From: Bordetella parapertussis
GTDB taxonomy: Bacteria > Pseudomonadota > Gammaproteobacteria > Burkholderiales > SG8-41
Assembly: GCA_945901405.1 (NCBI GenBank)
Contig: CAMDLH010000043.1
Span: forward strand, 1-37,406
DNA length: 37,406 nucleotides
Direction of reading: 5' to 3'
Below are positions 37,260 through 37,406 of this stretch, one piece after another. How positions within the stretch are numbered: the first letter of the stretch is position 1; the number at the start of each line of letters is the position of its first letter. A program made the position numbers and the translations under genes. A model generated the notes under the pieces. The model saw only the letters and a program-made list of their open reading frames with translations. It did not search any database and was not told where the DNA came from.

Positions 37260-37406
37260 CCGAGATTATTCATTAGGAGCTATTGATCTCTAACCCCGGA
37301 ATGCGTGGCGGATCAAGCGCCGTGCTCCAAAGGCCGGTGAACCACCTGCGGCGCTGGCGTGGCAATGCCACCACGTAGTGATCTTCACGCGTACCTTCGC
37401 CACACC
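37260..37406. mobile_element. Possible insertion-sequence edge interrupting the glycosyltransferase
   Basis: The glycosyltransferase similarity ends abruptly at 37260. Beyond it no family sequence is recognisable. On the minus strand an open frame enters from the window edge and ends in a stop, followed by GAATAATCTCGGTTAA at the junction, which resembles the outer end of some insertion sequences. GAGAT (37262-37266) and ATCTC (37287-37291) form a short inverted repeat. I cannot name a transposase, so the call rests on the abrupt break and the contig-edge position. Confidence 0.3.

Noticed and set aside
1-37406. tRNA, rRNA or riboswitch genes
   Set aside because: No tRNA cloverleaf, rRNA block or known riboswitch core was recognised by eye; a covariance-model scan would be decisive.

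Overview
The window is GC-rich DNA with a betaproteobacterial (Burkholderiales-like) look. It carries many tripartite-tricarboxylate-transporter (Bug/TctC) periplasmic binding proteins, a partial Sox sulfur-oxidation system, a KorABC-type 2-oxoacid oxidoreductase and classical betaproteobacterial dispersed intergenic repeats. No rRNA, tRNA or CRISPR array was seen. Both edges of the window hold broken genes, as contig ends at repeats often do.

Left region (1-5.5 kb): gene debris (a ParE-type toxin C-terminus and a 5'-truncated YcaO C-terminal domain), a 29-codon basic ORF, a YqiA-like hydrolase, a membrane-anchored NTF2-like protein overlapping a fatty-acid desaturase, a secreted protein of unknown function and a secreted Kelch protein. 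Centre-left (5.5-15 kb): a three-domain ACP / acyl-AMP ligase / PlsC acyltransferase fusion, an RNase II-type (RNB) protein, TonB, aroE, mtgA, a metallo-beta-lactamase-fold hydrolase and an exported SAM methyltransferase.

Sulfur and Bug region (15-28 kb): soxX-soxY-soxZ-soxA (+) leads directly into a Bug receptor. A decayed Bug gene follows, then a possible catabolic operon (Bug, a duplicated dimeric alpha/beta-barrel protein, a DapA-fold protein without the Schiff-base lysine, Bug). A Phd/VapC module, a TauD remnant and a minus-strand group (soxC, monoheme cytochrome, NHL beta-propeller, Bug) come next. No soxB is present, and the SoxY carrier arm ends in ACLDAT rather than GGCGG. Right region (28-37.4 kb): a DUF1778/GNAT (TacAT-like) toxin-antitoxin pair, korC-korA-korB (-), two further Bug genes (+) and a frameshifted, truncated family 2 glycosyltransferase.

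The signal that standard annotation does not explain is a 16-bp AT-rich motif, AAAAWCAAWNRCTTAY. It occurs seven times here (4444, 7728, 14382, 18463, 29397, 32326, 34276). Five copies lie near start codons in the sense direction, including one that abuts the korA ATG where a ribosome binding site should be. Other dispersed elements are a multi-hairpin repeat in two copies whose stem changes are compensated, and inverted pairs of the AGCCACGGATTAACAC, CCGCAAAGACGCAAAGG and CCTCACGCCTCAC repeat types.
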